In this document: positions 52,083 to 61,662 of the stretch, piece by piece
Layout of the letters: each line of letters opens with the position of its first letter
Position numbering within the stretch: position 1 is the stretch's first letter
NCBI GenBank assembly: GCA_024742705.1
Contig: JANSXZ010000009.1
Location: 62,001-126,000 of the forward strand
Source of the DNA: Paracoccaceae bacterium
GTDB lineage: Bacteria; Pseudomonadota; Alphaproteobacteria; Rhodobacterales; Rhodobacteraceae
DNA: 64,000 bases
Direction: 5' to 3'
Position numbers and translations under genes: made by a program
Notes under the pieces: model-generated
What the model was told of the DNA's origin: nothing
The model's input: the letters and a program-made list of their open reading frames with translations, nothing else
Database searches by the model: none

Positions 52083-52114
52083 GCAAATCTGGCGTAAAAT
52101 GCGCAAAATCTGCG
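52083..52114. promoter_or_regulatory. Direct repeats in the Lrp-HPPD intergenic region
   Basis: GCAAATCTGGCG (52083-52094) and GCAAAATCTGCG (52103-52114) start 20 bp apart, about two helical turns. They are candidate Lrp binding sites between the divergent regulator and HPPD genes. Confidence 0.45.
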
Positions 52115-52167
52115 AGAGGCAGGGTGTAAGATGCATACCAATTGCAGAATTGCCAAGGAGACGCGCC

Positions 52168-53265
52168 ATGGGCCCCTTCCCGCATACCGCCCCCCGGTCC
52201 GAAATCACCCCGGAAAACCCGGCCGGCACCGACGGCTTCGAATTCGTCGAATTCGCGCATCCCGATCCCGAAGCTCTGCGCGCCCTGTTCGCGCAGATGG
52301 GATATGAACGCACCGCCCGGCACCGCACCCGGGACATCGAACTGTGGCAGCAGGGCGATATCACCTACATCGTGAACGCCGATCCCGACAGTTTTGCCGC
52401 CCGGTTCGTAGCTGAACACGGGCCTTGCGCGCCGGCGATGGGCTGGCGGGTGCGGGACGCACGGCAGGCGTTCGATCACGCGGTGTCGCGCGGGGCGGTG
52501 CCCTACACCGCCGACGACCGCACGATGGACGTGCCGGCCATCGTCGGCATCGGCGGGTCGCTGATCTACTTCATCGACACCTATTATGACACCTCGCCCT
52601 ACAACGCCGAATTCGAATGGTTGGCGCCGTCCAAGCCACGCGGCGTCGGCTTCTACTATCTCGACCACCTGACGCATAATGTGTTTCGCGGCAACATGGA
52701 CAAGTGGTTCCGCTTCTATGGCGACCTGTTCAATTTCCGCGAAATCCGCTTCTTCGACATCGAAGGCAAGTACACTGGCCTGCTCAGCCGGGCGCTGACA
52801 TCGCCCTGCGGCCGGATCCGCATTCCGATCAATGAGGATCGCGGCGAAACCGGCCAGATCGTGAACTATCTGCGCAAGTACAATGGTGAGGGTATCCAGC
52901 ATATCGCCGTCGGTACGGAAACGCTGTATGATGCAACCGATGAAATCGCCACCCGCGGCATCCGGTTCATGCCCGGCCCCCCCGACAGCTATTACGATCT
53001 CAGCCACCAGCGTGTGAAAGGCCATGACGAGCCGGTCGCGCGGATGCAGAAACACGGCATCCTGATCGACGGCGAAGGCGTGGTGAACGGTGGCGAAACG
53101 CGGATTCTGCTTCAGATCTTCTCGAAGACCGTAATTGGCCCGATCTTCTTCGAATTCATTCAGCGCAAGGGCGATGACGGATTCGGCGAAGGCAATTTCA
53201 AGGCGCTGTTCGAATCCATCGAACGCGAGGAAATGCGCGAGGCAGGCACGACCGCCGCCGAATAG
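52168..53265 (+). CDS. hppD: 4-Hydroxyphenylpyruvate dioxygenase
   Basis: 365 aa from the ATG at 52168 (AAGGAG upstream). Fe ligands: His in LDHLTHNVFRG, His in GIQHIAVGTETL, and Glu in FFEFIQRKGDDGFGEGNF, all intact. Two VOC halves. Converts 4-hydroxyphenylpyruvate to homogentisate in tyrosine breakdown. The other genes of the homogentisate route are not in the window. The regulator divergent to it is Lrp-type. Confidence 0.95.
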   Translation: MGPFPHTAPRSEITPENPAGTDGFEFVEFAHPDPEALRALFAQMGYERTARHRTRDIELWQQGDITYIVNADPDSFAARFVAEHGPCAPAMGWRVRDARQAFDHAVSRGAVPYTADDRTMDVPAIVGIGGSLIYFIDTYYDTSPYNAEFEWLAPSKPRGVGFYYLDHLTHNVFRGNMDKWFRFYGDLFNFREIRFFDIEGKYTGLLSRALTSPCGRIRIPINEDRGETGQIVNYLRKYNGEGIQHIAVGTETLYDATDEIATRGIRFMPGPPDSYYDLSHQRVKGHDEPVARMQKHGILIDGEGVVNGGETRILLQIFSKTVIGPIFFEFIQRKGDDGFGEGNFKALFESIEREEMREAGTTAAE

Positions 53266-53295
53266 GCGCGGTCTGTCGTCAGGGGGCGGCCGAGA

Positions 53296-55914
53296 TCAGC
53301 TGCTGGGAATTGTCAGAGTGACGCTGCGGCCGCCCTTTTGATAACGCAGATCGCTGTCGCCGATGGCCGACACGCGGCCGCCGTCGACCGTATCGCCAAC
53401 CTGCACCTTCTTGTAGCGACCGCTGGGCAGACGCACCAGTGCGCGCCGGTTAGACGGCGTGCCGTAGACACCGATCAGGTTCACCCGCTTCAGGTTGATC
53501 GCATTGCTGACCGTGGCCTGACGCGCCACCGATGCGGTGGTGGGAATATCGGGGGCCGTCGTGCGGGGCGCGGGCGCCGGGGTATCGTCGGTGCGGGCCC
53601 CATCGACGATATTGTCAAAGTCCCGAGGCCGCACATTGGGCGCGATCGACGCGACAACCGCCAGGCCGGTTGCGGTGTCTTCTTCCTGCGGCGCGCGCAG
53701 CGCCTCGGGCGGCACGTCCGGACGCAGGCGGGGACGGATGCGCGCCAGTTCCGACAGGGTCAGACCGCCCAGCAGGCTGCGCTGGTTGGTTTCGGCCAAC
53801 CCGCCGGGGCGGATGCGCGGGCGCATGTCGGGCAGGACGGCAAGGGCGAGGTTCACCTCGGGTTCAGAGGCCGCGCGCGCCGGGGTGGGCGGCGGCACCA
53901 GTGGTGGCCGCCCCAGATAGACGGTAAAGCCTTCGGGATCCAGCGCCCCTTCGGCGGTGGCCAGGATCAGCCCGCGCGCGTCGCGGACAAATTCGGTATC
54001 CGCCGCCATCGGTGAGCTGACGGTGCCGAAGAACAGATCGGTGTCATAGCTGACCGCGCGGGGCAGGGCCACCGCGTCGCCCAAGGGCAGATCGGGATCC
54101 AGCGCGGCGATGTATACGTCCTCAAGCGACATGACCGCTGGCACATCCGGTTTGCGCGGGGCGCGCAGCCAGATGCCTGTCAGCGTGTAATGCGCTTCAA
54201 CTTCCGCCAGCGTCATCAGGCTGCGGCGCGGCACGGGCGCCGGTGCTTCGGGGGGTGGTGGTGCGGGTTCCGCCTGGGGGGCGGGCGCGGTGTCGGGGTC
54301 GGGCGCAGGCGGGCGGGCTTGCGGCGGATCGGCCGGCATGGGCCGTTCCGTCGGTGCCAAGGGCAGCGATACCTGCTGGGGTGCCGCGATCCCGTCGGCA
54401 CCGGGCATGGCCGGCTGCGGCGTGCCGATGGCCACGTCGACAGCATCTGTCTGACCGAAGAACCGCGACAGCCCGGTGTCGTTGAAAACAGCTGCCCAGG
54501 CGGCGACACCGGCCAGGAACAGCAACAGCATGGCCGTCAGGATCAGCCCCAGAAACCGCGGCTTGCCCCCGACGGCGGCCTGCTGCGAAGGGCGCGCGCC
54601 GAACACCGTCATCCGGTCGGTTTCGTCGCGGGGCGTCTGTGCCGCCGTGGGTGCCGGGGTGCCGTGCCGCGCGCGCGGTTGGCCTGTGGCAGGTGCCGCG
54701 GCTGGCGCGGCTTTGCGCCGGCCCAGCAGACCGCCCAGCCGGCGCGTGGCCGGCACCGGCGGCGCGGCTGTCAGCGTTTCGGCCATCCCGCGCGGCGGTG
54801 GCGGCGTAGCCGAAAAACCGTCGTCCGTGTCGATGCCGGGCGCGATCACACCCGGTGTCGGCACAACACGCGGCGCTTCCGGCGCCGTGCCGGTTTCTGA
54901 GGGGGCCGCAGGGGCTGGCGGCGGGGCCGAGGCGGCGGCGATGGATGGAGCCGCCACCGATGCCAGCGCGCCGGGCGTGGTCGATCGGTCTTCGCCGGCC
55001 AAGGCACGGCCGCGATCGGTCGATCCGCGTGTCGCTCCGGAAAGCGCCGGCGCCGCACCGGCGGTACGCCGGCTGGAAAACCCGATGACGGGCTCTTTCG
55101 ACATCGCAGGCTCGGTTGGTTCTGGTTCGGACTGGGCTTCGGGTTCGGGTGTCGTCTCTGGCGCGGATTCGGCGGGTGGGGCATCGGCCGGTGCCTCGGG
55201 AAGATCCGGCGCTGCTTCGTCCGGCTGCGCGGCGGCGGAATCCTGGGACGCGCCCGCGTCATCCTGCGCGGCGATGTCGGGTGCGCTGCTGGCGGGCGGC
55301 GCGGAGTCGGGCGCGACATCGTCGTCGGGTGCGCTCTCGACAATGGCGGTGGCGGGCGCCTGATCGTAGGGGCCGGTGACGACAACCGCGATGCCATCTG
55401 CTTCGACGGTTTCGCCTTCGGCCAGCAGGCCGCGGGCGTGGCGGGTTTCGCCGAACCAGGGTTCACCCAGGAACCCGCTGGTCTTGGGCGCGGCCACGAA
55501 GGATACCGGATCGAACCCGTGTTCGACCGCAAAGCTTTCGGCCTCGCCCAGTGTTTCGGCTGCGACTGCCGCCACATGGGTGACAGGGCCGTCTTCGGAA
55601 ATGTCGAACGCGAGGTCGGCGACCTCGTAGGGTGTGGCGCCGATCAGCGCGGTGCGGGTGTCGGCCAGCCGGGTTTCGATGTCGCGCGATCCGGTCGCCA
55701 GGGTCATGTATTTTATCTGGTCGTCGGGAATGATCAGCTTGGTGCGCATCTGTTGGCCGGTCAGGGCGGTCGCGGTATCGCGCAGCGCCGCCAGATCGCC
55801 AGCCAGATCCGCGCTGTCCAGCGGTACCTCGCCGATGCTGCGCCATCCTCCCGCGGCGCGATGCAGCAGGGCAATGCCGTCAAAAGAAAGAGACAGGGCG
55901 AAACTGGGTTTCAT
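53296..55914 (-). CDS. Large membrane protein with GspL-like N-terminus and PilP/GspC-like C-terminus
   Basis: 872 aa from the ATG at 55914 (in-frame upstream residues to 55953 have no support). N-terminal about 200 residues resemble a cytoplasmic actin-like GspL/PilM-type fold (FALSLSFDGIALLHRAAGGW; LIIPDDQIKYMTL). A long acidic Pro/Ala-rich linker follows (about 215-440), one transmembrane segment at about 455-475 (GLILTAMLLLFLAGVAAWAA), a second Pro-rich linker, and a C-terminal domain (about 800-872) with VNLIGVYGTPSNRRALVRLP and VQVGDTVDGGRVSAI, like PilP/GspC HR domains. Likely a bitopic envelope scaffold; no secretion genes are nearby. It is not recognised as a named gene. Confidence 0.75.
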   Translation of the reverse strand: MKPSFALSLSFDGIALLHRAAGGWRSIGEVPLDSADLAGDLAALRDTATALTGQQMRTKLIIPDDQIKYMTLATGSRDIETRLADTRTALIGATPYEVADLAFDISEDGPVTHVAAVAAETLGEAESFAVEHGFDPVSFVAAPKTSGFLGEPWFGETRHARGLLAEGETVEADGIAVVVTGPYDQAPATAIVESAPDDDVAPDSAPPASSAPDIAAQDDAGASQDSAAAQPDEAAPDLPEAPADAPPAESAPETTPEPEAQSEPEPTEPAMSKEPVIGFSSRRTAGAAPALSGATRGSTDRGRALAGEDRSTTPGALASVAAPSIAAASAPPPAPAAPSETGTAPEAPRVVPTPGVIAPGIDTDDGFSATPPPPRGMAETLTAAPPVPATRRLGGLLGRRKAAPAAAPATGQPRARHGTPAPTAAQTPRDETDRMTVFGARPSQQAAVGGKPRFLGLILTAMLLLFLAGVAAWAAVFNDTGLSRFFGQTDAVDVAIGTPQPAMPGADGIAAPQQVSLPLAPTERPMPADPPQARPPAPDPDTAPAPQAEPAPPPPEAPAPVPRRSLMTLAEVEAHYTLTGIWLRAPRKPDVPAVMSLEDVYIAALDPDLPLGDAVALPRAVSYDTDLFFGTVSSPMAADTEFVRDARGLILATAEGALDPEGFTVYLGRPPLVPPPTPARAASEPEVNLALAVLPDMRPRIRPGGLAETNQRSLLGGLTLSELARIRPRLRPDVPPEALRAPQEEDTATGLAVVASIAPNVRPRDFDNIVDGARTDDTPAPAPRTTAPDIPTTASVARQATVSNAINLKRVNLIGVYGTPSNRRALVRLPSGRYKKVQVGDTVDGGRVSAIGDSDLRYQKGGRSVTLTIPSS

Positions 55915-56072
55915 ACCGTGGTCATACCGTTTGTTGCGAAAGGATGGGAACACCCCCCGTTACCCATGACGAACTTAAAGCAGGAGTCCGCCGAGGAAAA
56001 GGAAAACACCGGGGCACGCTTGCCAGAGACCGTGAAAAACGATCCTGTGATGGTGCGATGGCAGGGGGTGCA

Positions 56073-56789
56073 ATGCAGATGTGGCAGGGTTTGACGGGTT
56101 TGGCTGTAGTCGTGGCGTTGGCATTGACGGGGGCGGGAACCGGCATGGCGGCCGGACCGGACGACCGTGTGATCAACGTGACCGGCCAGGGGAAGGTCGA
56201 GATGGTGCCCGATATGGCCGAGATAACGCTGGGCGTGACCCACGAAGCCAAGCAGGCGGCGGAGGCGATGCAGGCGGTTTCGGAAGATGTGGCCCGGATA
56301 CTGGCGCAACTGGCGGCGCGCGGCGTCGCCACGCGCGATGTGCAGACGCAGGGCCTTTCGCTTGAGCCGGTGTGGCGCGACCGCCAGCCGAACGCAACGC
56401 AGGCGCCCCGGATCACCGGATTCGTCGCGCGCAACACGCTGAGCGTGCGGGTGCGCGCGCTGGACAGCCTGGGGGCGATCCTGGACGCGGCCGTTTCGGA
56501 TGGCGCCAACGATCTGCGCGGTTTGCGATTCGGTTTGCAGGATCCCGAGACGCCGATGGCGCAAGCCCGGGCAGAGGCGGTGCGAGACGCCATGGCGCGC
56601 GCGGCGCTTCTGGCCGAGGCGGCGGGCGTCGGCCTTGGGCCGGTGGTGTCGATCAGCGACATGGGCGGCGGCGGCCGGCCGATGATGGCCGCCGAGATGA
56701 TGATGGCACGCGGCGCCGGCGTGCCGGTGGCGGCGGGCGAGGTCGCCGTGGCGGCGCAGGTTGCGATGGTGTTTGCCATCGTCGACTGA
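56073..56789 (+). CDS. SIMPL domain-containing (DUF541) exported protein
   Basis: 238 aa from the ATG at 56073 (AGGGGG upstream). Signal peptide at about 1-27 (GLAVVVALALTGAGTGMAA). The mature part is the SIMPL/DUF541 fold: INVTGQGKVEMVPDMAEITLG at the start and repeated VRARALDSLGAIL-like strands; functions include oxidative-stress tolerance in some bacteria. Divergent from the large membrane protein. Confidence 0.88.
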   Translation: MQMWQGLTGLAVVVALALTGAGTGMAAGPDDRVINVTGQGKVEMVPDMAEITLGVTHEAKQAAEAMQAVSEDVARILAQLAARGVATRDVQTQGLSLEPVWRDRQPNATQAPRITGFVARNTLSVRVRALDSLGAILDAAVSDGANDLRGLRFGLQDPETPMAQARAEAVRDAMARAALLAEAAGVGLGPVVSISDMGGGGRPMMAAEMMMARGAGVPVAAGEVAVAAQVAMVFAIVD

Positions 56790-56853
56790 GCGCCACGCTG
56801 CGCCACTGGCCCGTATGCATGGTTTCGGCCTTTCCCCGGTGGGGAAAGACCGA

Positions 56854-56886
56854 TGCCTCCGGCGGGGATATTTAGGGCGAAAGGAA
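56854..56886. repeat. Copy of the dispersed 33-bp repeat
   Basis: Core GCCTCCGGCGGGGATATTTA, in the left-arm orientation of the inverted pair at 33040-33133. It sits between the SIMPL stop and, 8 bp away, the metY stop, i.e. at the 3' ends of convergent genes. Confidence 0.8.
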
Positions 56887-56894
56887 AGCCGCGG

Positions 56895-58187
56895 TCAGTG
56901 CGTGGCCTTGCTGAGCGCCTGATCGAGATCGGCGATCAGATCGTCGGCGTCTTCGATCCCGATGGACACCCGCACGACGCCGGGACCGGCACCGGCTGCC
57001 TCTTGCTGTTCGGCTGACAGCTGGCGGTGGGTTGTGGATGCCGAATGGATGATCAGCGAACGCGCGTCGCCGAGATTGGCGACATGGCTGAAGATTTCCA
57101 GGGCGTTGACCAGCTTCACGCAGGCGTCGTAGCCGCCCTTGACGGCGAAGGTGAACAGGCCGCCGGCGCCGCGCGGGCAGATCGTCTTGACGCGGGCGTG
57201 GTATGGCGAGGATTTCAGCCCGGCGTAGGTGACGTAATCGACGCGCGGATCCTGCTCCAGCCATTTGGCCAGTTTTTCGGCGTTTTGCACATGCCGCTGC
57301 ATCCGCAGTGAGAGCGTTTCGATGCCCATCAGGGTGTAATGCGCGGCCTGCGGGTTCATCGTCATACCGAGGTCGCGCAGGCCGATGGCGATGCCGTGGA
57401 ACGTGAAGGCCAGAGGGCCGAAGGTTTCGTGGAATTTCAGGCCGTGATAGGCCGGCTCGGGTGCGCTGAGCGAGGGAAACTTGTCGGAGGCGGACCAGTC
57501 GAAGCGCCCCGAATCGACGACGCAGCCACCTGTCACCGTGCCGTTGCCGGTGAGGTACTTGGTGGTCGAATGCACCACCAGCGTTGCGCCATGTTCGATC
57601 GGGCGGCACAGGTAAGGCGTGGCCGAGGTGTTGTCGACGACCAGCGGGATGCCGGCTGCGTCGGCTATCGCGGCGATCGCGTCGAGATCGGTGATGTACC
57701 CGCCGGGGTTGGCGATGGCCTCGCAGAAGACCGCGCGGGTGTTTTCATCGATGGCGGCCTTGACCGCGTCGAGATCGTCGAAGTCGACGAAGGTGCAGGA
57801 CCAGCCGAACCGTTTGATGGTCTGGCTGAACTGGGTGACCGTGCCGCCATAGAGCCGGGTGGATGCGACGATGTTCATCCCCGGTTGCATCAGCGGGAAC
57901 AGCGCCATCAGCTGGGCCGCGTGCCCCGAAGAGCAGCAGACCGCGCCGACGCCGCCTTCCAGCGTCGCGATGCGTTCCTGAAGCACCGCCACCGTGGGGT
58001 TGGTCAGCCGTGAATAGATGTAGCCGACCTCTTGAAGGTTGAACAGCGCGGCGGCGTGATCGGCGTCGCGGAACACATAGGCGGTGGTCTGATAGATCGG
58101 TGTCTGCCGCGCACCGGTTGCCGGGTCGGGGCGGGCGCCCGCATGAATTTGCAGCGTGTCGAAACCGTAGGTGGGGCCGTCGGTCAT
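56895..58187 (-). CDS. metY: O-acetylhomoserine aminocarboxypropyltransferase (MetY-like)
   Basis: 430 aa PLP enzyme. The cofactor lysine is in HSTTKYLTGNG; RLTNPTVAVLQERIATLEGG and the HSASTTHRQLS block near the C-terminus are family hallmarks. It makes homocysteine from O-acetylhomoserine and sulfide. No SAM riboswitch fits in the 72-bp upstream gap. GGAGG lies upstream of the ATG. Confidence 0.93.
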   Translation of the reverse strand: MTDGPTYGFDTLQIHAGARPDPATGARQTPIYQTTAYVFRDADHAAALFNLQEVGYIYSRLTNPTVAVLQERIATLEGGVGAVCCSSGHAAQLMALFPLMQPGMNIVASTRLYGGTVTQFSQTIKRFGWSCTFVDFDDLDAVKAAIDENTRAVFCEAIANPGGYITDLDAIAAIADAAGIPLVVDNTSATPYLCRPIEHGATLVVHSTTKYLTGNGTVTGGCVVDSGRFDWSASDKFPSLSAPEPAYHGLKFHETFGPLAFTFHGIAIGLRDLGMTMNPQAAHYTLMGIETLSLRMQRHVQNAEKLAKWLEQDPRVDYVTYAGLKSSPYHARVKTICPRGAGGLFTFAVKGGYDACVKLVNALEIFSHVANLGDARSLIIHSASTTHRQLSAEQQEAAGAGPGVVRVSIGIEDADDLIADLDQALSKATH

Positions 58188-58259
58188 CTGTGGATCCTCC
58201 GTTGAACGTTTCGACTTCGATATGAGATCGCGCGCGGCGGCACAACAGTTCGCTGCGGA

Positions 58260-59264
58260 TCAGCGCATCCACAGCCCTGCGGCGCGCAACCGTTTGCGAA
58301 TGGCGGCCTCGGTGCCGGGCAGGTTCTGCCGATCAAACAGCGCGCGGGCGCGGGCGCCGCCGCCCTCGAGCACCATAAGGCGGATCGGGGCGTGCCGCGC
58401 CAGGATCTGCCGCATCGCCCGCGGCGCGCAGAGCGTTTCGAGAAGCGCGACCACCGCGTCGCTTTCGCGCGCGTAGAGCAGTGGAAAATGCCGGTAGTGG
58501 CATGATGTTTGCCCGTCGAGCCAGCCGGGCGCCAGCGCATCGCGTCCACCGCCGAGCGCGTGCACCGTCAGCGGCAGGGCAACCTGATCGAGCCAGGGAG
58601 CGAGCGTCTGACCCGCCAGTTCGGCGGGCGGATCGTCGCGGATGGCAAGGCAATGGCGCAGGAACAGCGCGCCGAAGATGCGCGGGCAGCGGTAAAAGAA
58701 GAATCCCGCGTTGAAATAGAGGTAGTGCCGCCAGTCATCGGGCGGGTGGGCCGGATCGAGCGAGCTTGCGAAATCGAGATCGAAGCGACGGTAGAGCGCG
58801 GCCCAGATCGCTGCGCGGTCGGGGCCTTGCGGGCGCGGTTTCGGCCAGGTGTCCTCGCGGCGCAGCGACGCGGCGGGACGGTTGAAATCGAAGGGCACGC
58901 GCATCGGGTTGTCGGTGATCAGCGTGTCGCTGTCGAAGAACACGAAGGGTTCGCCGGCGGGCAGATGGGCCAACGCCTCGATCTTGTTGCCATGCGGATA
59001 GCTCTGGCCGAAGGCGCGGTTCTCGAAGCCGATGATGTCGGCGCCCATGTCGCGCAGCGCGTCCAGCACATCCGTATCGTCCGGTGTCGGATCGTCGGAC
59101 CAGAGCGGGCCGGGCCGGGGTGTCATGATGCACAGCCGGCCGGGAAATCCGGGTGCCGCGCGGCGCAGCGAGGCGGCGAACAACAGTGCCTCGTATTGCA
59201 ATCGGCCATTCTGGGCCACGATGGCGATGTTGAAGGTCTGGCGGGGTGCGGGTGTTTCTGCCAT
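58260..59264 (-). CDS. Putative glycosyltransferase (GT-A-like)
   Basis: 334 aa from the ATG at 59264 (AGGA 7-8 nt upstream). A DSD motif occurs in FVFFDSDTLITDNP, as in metal-dependent GT-A enzymes, and LYFNAGFFFYRCP is typical of nucleotide-sugar transferase folds. The donor and acceptor are unknown. It lies 72 bp upstream of metY in the same direction but probably as a separate unit. Confidence 0.65.
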   Translation of the reverse strand: MAETPAPRQTFNIAIVAQNGRLQYEALLFAASLRRAAPGFPGRLCIMTPRPGPLWSDDPTPDDTDVLDALRDMGADIIGFENRAFGQSYPHGNKIEALAHLPAGEPFVFFDSDTLITDNPMRVPFDFNRPAASLRREDTWPKPRPQGPDRAAIWAALYRRFDLDFASSLDPAHPPDDWRHYLYFNAGFFFYRCPRIFGALFLRHCLAIRDDPPAELAGQTLAPWLDQVALPLTVHALGGGRDALAPGWLDGQTSCHYRHFPLLYARESDAVVALLETLCAPRAMRQILARHAPIRLMVLEGGGARARALFDRQNLPGTEAAIRKRLRAAGLWMR

Positions 59265-59371
59265 GCTCGGTCCTGTGGCGCGTGGCGCAAGCATAGCGGC
59301 GAACCGTCGGGCCCAAAACCCGCAAACCGCCCAGAACGGCGCGCGCGGATTCGGATGATGGAGGGGTGAAG

Positions 59372-59827
59372 ATGCGGCATGTTCTGCTGTTCGTGGTTGC
59401 CATCGGGGCGGCCGCCGCCGCCGTGGCCGAGGACACGGCGCCCCCTGCCGTGGCCGAGCCGCAGATCGTGACCGGGCGGTTCACCACCGCGACCGAGGTG
59501 CGCCCGATCCTGACGGCGACAAGGACCGCCTGGATTGCGACCCGCGAGTGGGGCGGTCAGGATCTGATCTATGTGACGCATCTTTGGGCCTGGCGTTGCG
59601 GCCTGACCGCAATCCGCATTGCCATCAACGGCGGGCCCGCCGAGGTCTGGCCGATGCCCGCCTGCCACGAAGACCAGCCGGCGCCGAACGCGGTGCTGGA
59701 GGGGGACGGCGCGCCCTACCGCGCCTTCGCGCGCGGATCGATCGAACGCATCGACGTCATGCTGACATACGACGACCTGGGCACAGACAGCGCCGCCTAT
59801 GACGGCGCCGGCCTGTTGCTGCCCTGA
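59372..59827 (+). CDS. Small exported protein of unknown function
   Basis: 151 aa from the ATG at 59372 (GGAGGGG 5 nt upstream). Signal peptide at about 1-19 (RHVLLFVVAIGAAAAAVA). The mature part has two Cys (in WRCGLTAIR and ACHEDQ) that could form a disulfide in the periplasm, and no recognised domain. Divergent from the glycosyltransferase gene. Confidence 0.7.
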   Translation: MRHVLLFVVAIGAAAAAVAEDTAPPAVAEPQIVTGRFTTATEVRPILTATRTAWIATREWGGQDLIYVTHLWAWRCGLTAIRIAINGGPAEVWPMPACHEDQPAPNAVLEGDGAPYRAFARGSIERIDVMLTYDDLGTDSAAYDGAGLLLP

Positions 59828-59852
59828 TCCGCCAGACCGCCGCTGCCCGCGG

Positions 59853-61559
59853 CTAGAGGCCCAGTTCTTCGATCATCGCGTCGCGCATCACGAATTTCTG
59901 CGGTTTGCCGGTAACCGTCATCGGCAGTTCGGATTTCATCCGCACATGCGCGGGCACCTTGTAGTGCGCGATATTGGCCTGGCAGAACGCCTTGACCTCG
60001 TCTTCGGTCAGTGTCGCGCCGGCTTTGGGTACGACCCAGGCACAGGCGATTTCACCGAATTTCGCATCCGGGATGCCAAAGACCTGGGCCTGGGCAATCG
60101 CCGGGTGGGTGAACAGGAAATCCTCGATCTCGCGGGGATAGATGTTTTCGCCGCCGCGGTTCACCATGTCCTTCACCCGGCCGGTGATCTCGCAGAACCC
60201 TTCGGCATCGAGCGTGGCCAGATCGCCCGAGTGCATCCAGCCGTCGGCGTCGATGCTGGCGTGGGTCTTGTCGGGATCGGCCCAGTACCCCTGCATCACC
60301 GAATAGCCGCGCGTGCACAATTCGCCCTGGGTTCCGACGGGAACCACCGCGCCGGTTTCGTCGATGATCTTCACCTCGACATGCGGGTGCACCCGCCCGA
60401 CCGACGATACCCGCTTGTCCAGCGGATCGTCGACATTGCTCTGGAACGACACCGGGCTGGTTTCGGTCATCCCGTAGGCGATCGTCACCTCGGTCATGTT
60501 CATGTCGGCCTGAACCCGTTTCATCACTTCGATCGGGCACAGCGCGCCGGCCATGATCCCGGTGCGCAGGCTGCCCAGATCGTGCGCCGCGAAATTGGGG
60601 CTGTCGAGTTCGGCAAGGAACATCGTCGGCACACCATAGAGCGCGGTGCATCTTTCCGCCGCCGTCGCGGCCAGCGTTTCTTCCGGATCGAAGCCCTCGC
60701 CGGGAATCACCATTGTGGCGCCCTTGGTCACGCATCCCATGGTGCCCATTACCATGCCGAAGCAATGATAGAACGGCACCGGGATGCACAGCCGGTCGCG
60801 ATCCGTCAGACGGATCGTCCGGGTCACGAAATGCGCGTTGTTCACGATGTTGCGATGGGTCAGGCAGGCACCCTTGGGGTTGCCTGTCGTGCCCGAGGTG
60901 AACTGGATATTGATGGCGTCGTCGGGGGCCAGCGTCGCGGTGACGCCGTCCAGATCGCCGGCGGGCACGTCACGCCCCATCTGCATGATCGCATCAAAGC
61001 CGAACATGCCGGCCGGAGCGGTATTGTCGTCGCCCATGGCGATGATCGTCGTCAAATGCGGTAGCCGCGCGGCCCGCAGCGCGCCGGGCGCGGCATCGGC
61101 CAGTTCCGGCGCCAGCTCGCCCAGCATCCCGACGTAGTCCGACGTCTTGAAGGCACGGGCGGTGATCAGCCCCTTGCAGCCGACCTTGTTCAGCGCGTAT
61201 TCAAGTTCGCCGATGCGGTAGGCCGGATTCACACAGACCAGTATCACCCCCAGCCGCGCCGTGGCGAATTGCGCCAACAGCCATTCGATTCGGTTGGGCG
61301 ACCAGATGCCCAGACGGTCGCCCTTGGCAAACCCCAGCCGCAGCAGGCCGCCGGCCAGCAGATCGACCTCGTCGGCGAAGCGGGCATAGCTCCAGCGGAT
61401 GCCCTGGGCACAGAACACCGCCGCATCGTTTTCCCCGAAACGTCCGGCGGTGTCGCGCAGAAGCGCCGGGATGGTCATATCGATCATCGGCAGATCTGTG
61501 CGGCCCCGGACATGTGATTGTCCGGCCGCAACGAATTCACGCTGGGTTTGCAGGGTCAT
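59853..61559 (-). CDS. Acyl-CoA synthetase, AMP-forming (medium-chain/FadD-like)
   Basis: 568 aa. P-loop [27 protein letters not shown] and [16 protein letters not shown] are intact; the C-terminal lysine segment ([14 protein letters not shown]) is also present. It activates a fatty or aryl acid to the CoA ester. A start at residue 25 ([10 protein letters not shown]) is also possible. Convergent with the small exported protein gene. Confidence 0.92.
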   Translation of the reverse strand: MTLQTQREFVAAGQSHVRGRTDLPMIDMTIPALLRDTAGRFGENDAAVFCAQGIRWSYARFADEVDLLAGGLLRLGFAKGDRLGIWSPNRIEWLLAQFATARLGVILVCVNPAYRIGELEYALNKVGCKGLITARAFKTSDYVGMLGELAPELADAAPGALRAARLPHLTTIIAMGDDNTAPAGMFGFDAIMQMGRDVPAGDLDGVTATLAPDDAINIQFTSGTTGNPKGACLTHRNIVNNAHFVTRTIRLTDRDRLCIPVPFYHCFGMVMGTMGCVTKGATMVIPGEGFDPEETLAATAAERCTALYGVPTMFLAELDSPNFAAHDLGSLRTGIMAGALCPIEVMKRVQADMNMTEVTIAYGMTETSPVSFQSNVDDPLDKRVSSVGRVHPHVEVKIIDETGAVVPVGTQGELCTRGYSVMQGYWADPDKTHASIDADGWMHSGDLATLDAEGFCEITGRVKDMVNRGGENIYPREIEDFLFTHPAIAQAQVFGIPDAKFGEIACAWVVPKAGATLTEDEVKAFCQANIAHYKVPAHVRMKSELPMTVTGKPQKFVMRDAMIEELGL

Positions 61560-61662
61560 GATCCGCGGTCTCCTCCTCGGACTGGGTCAGGGCGCAAGCC
61601 TACGACAACTGATGACGATGACCAAGCCTCTTGCGGGGCCGCCCGGCGGCAGCGCGCGCGGT

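Noticed and set aside
58188-58259. SAM riboswitch upstream of metY
   Set aside because: The 72-bp gap cannot hold a SAM-I element and no SAM-II consensus was recognised.
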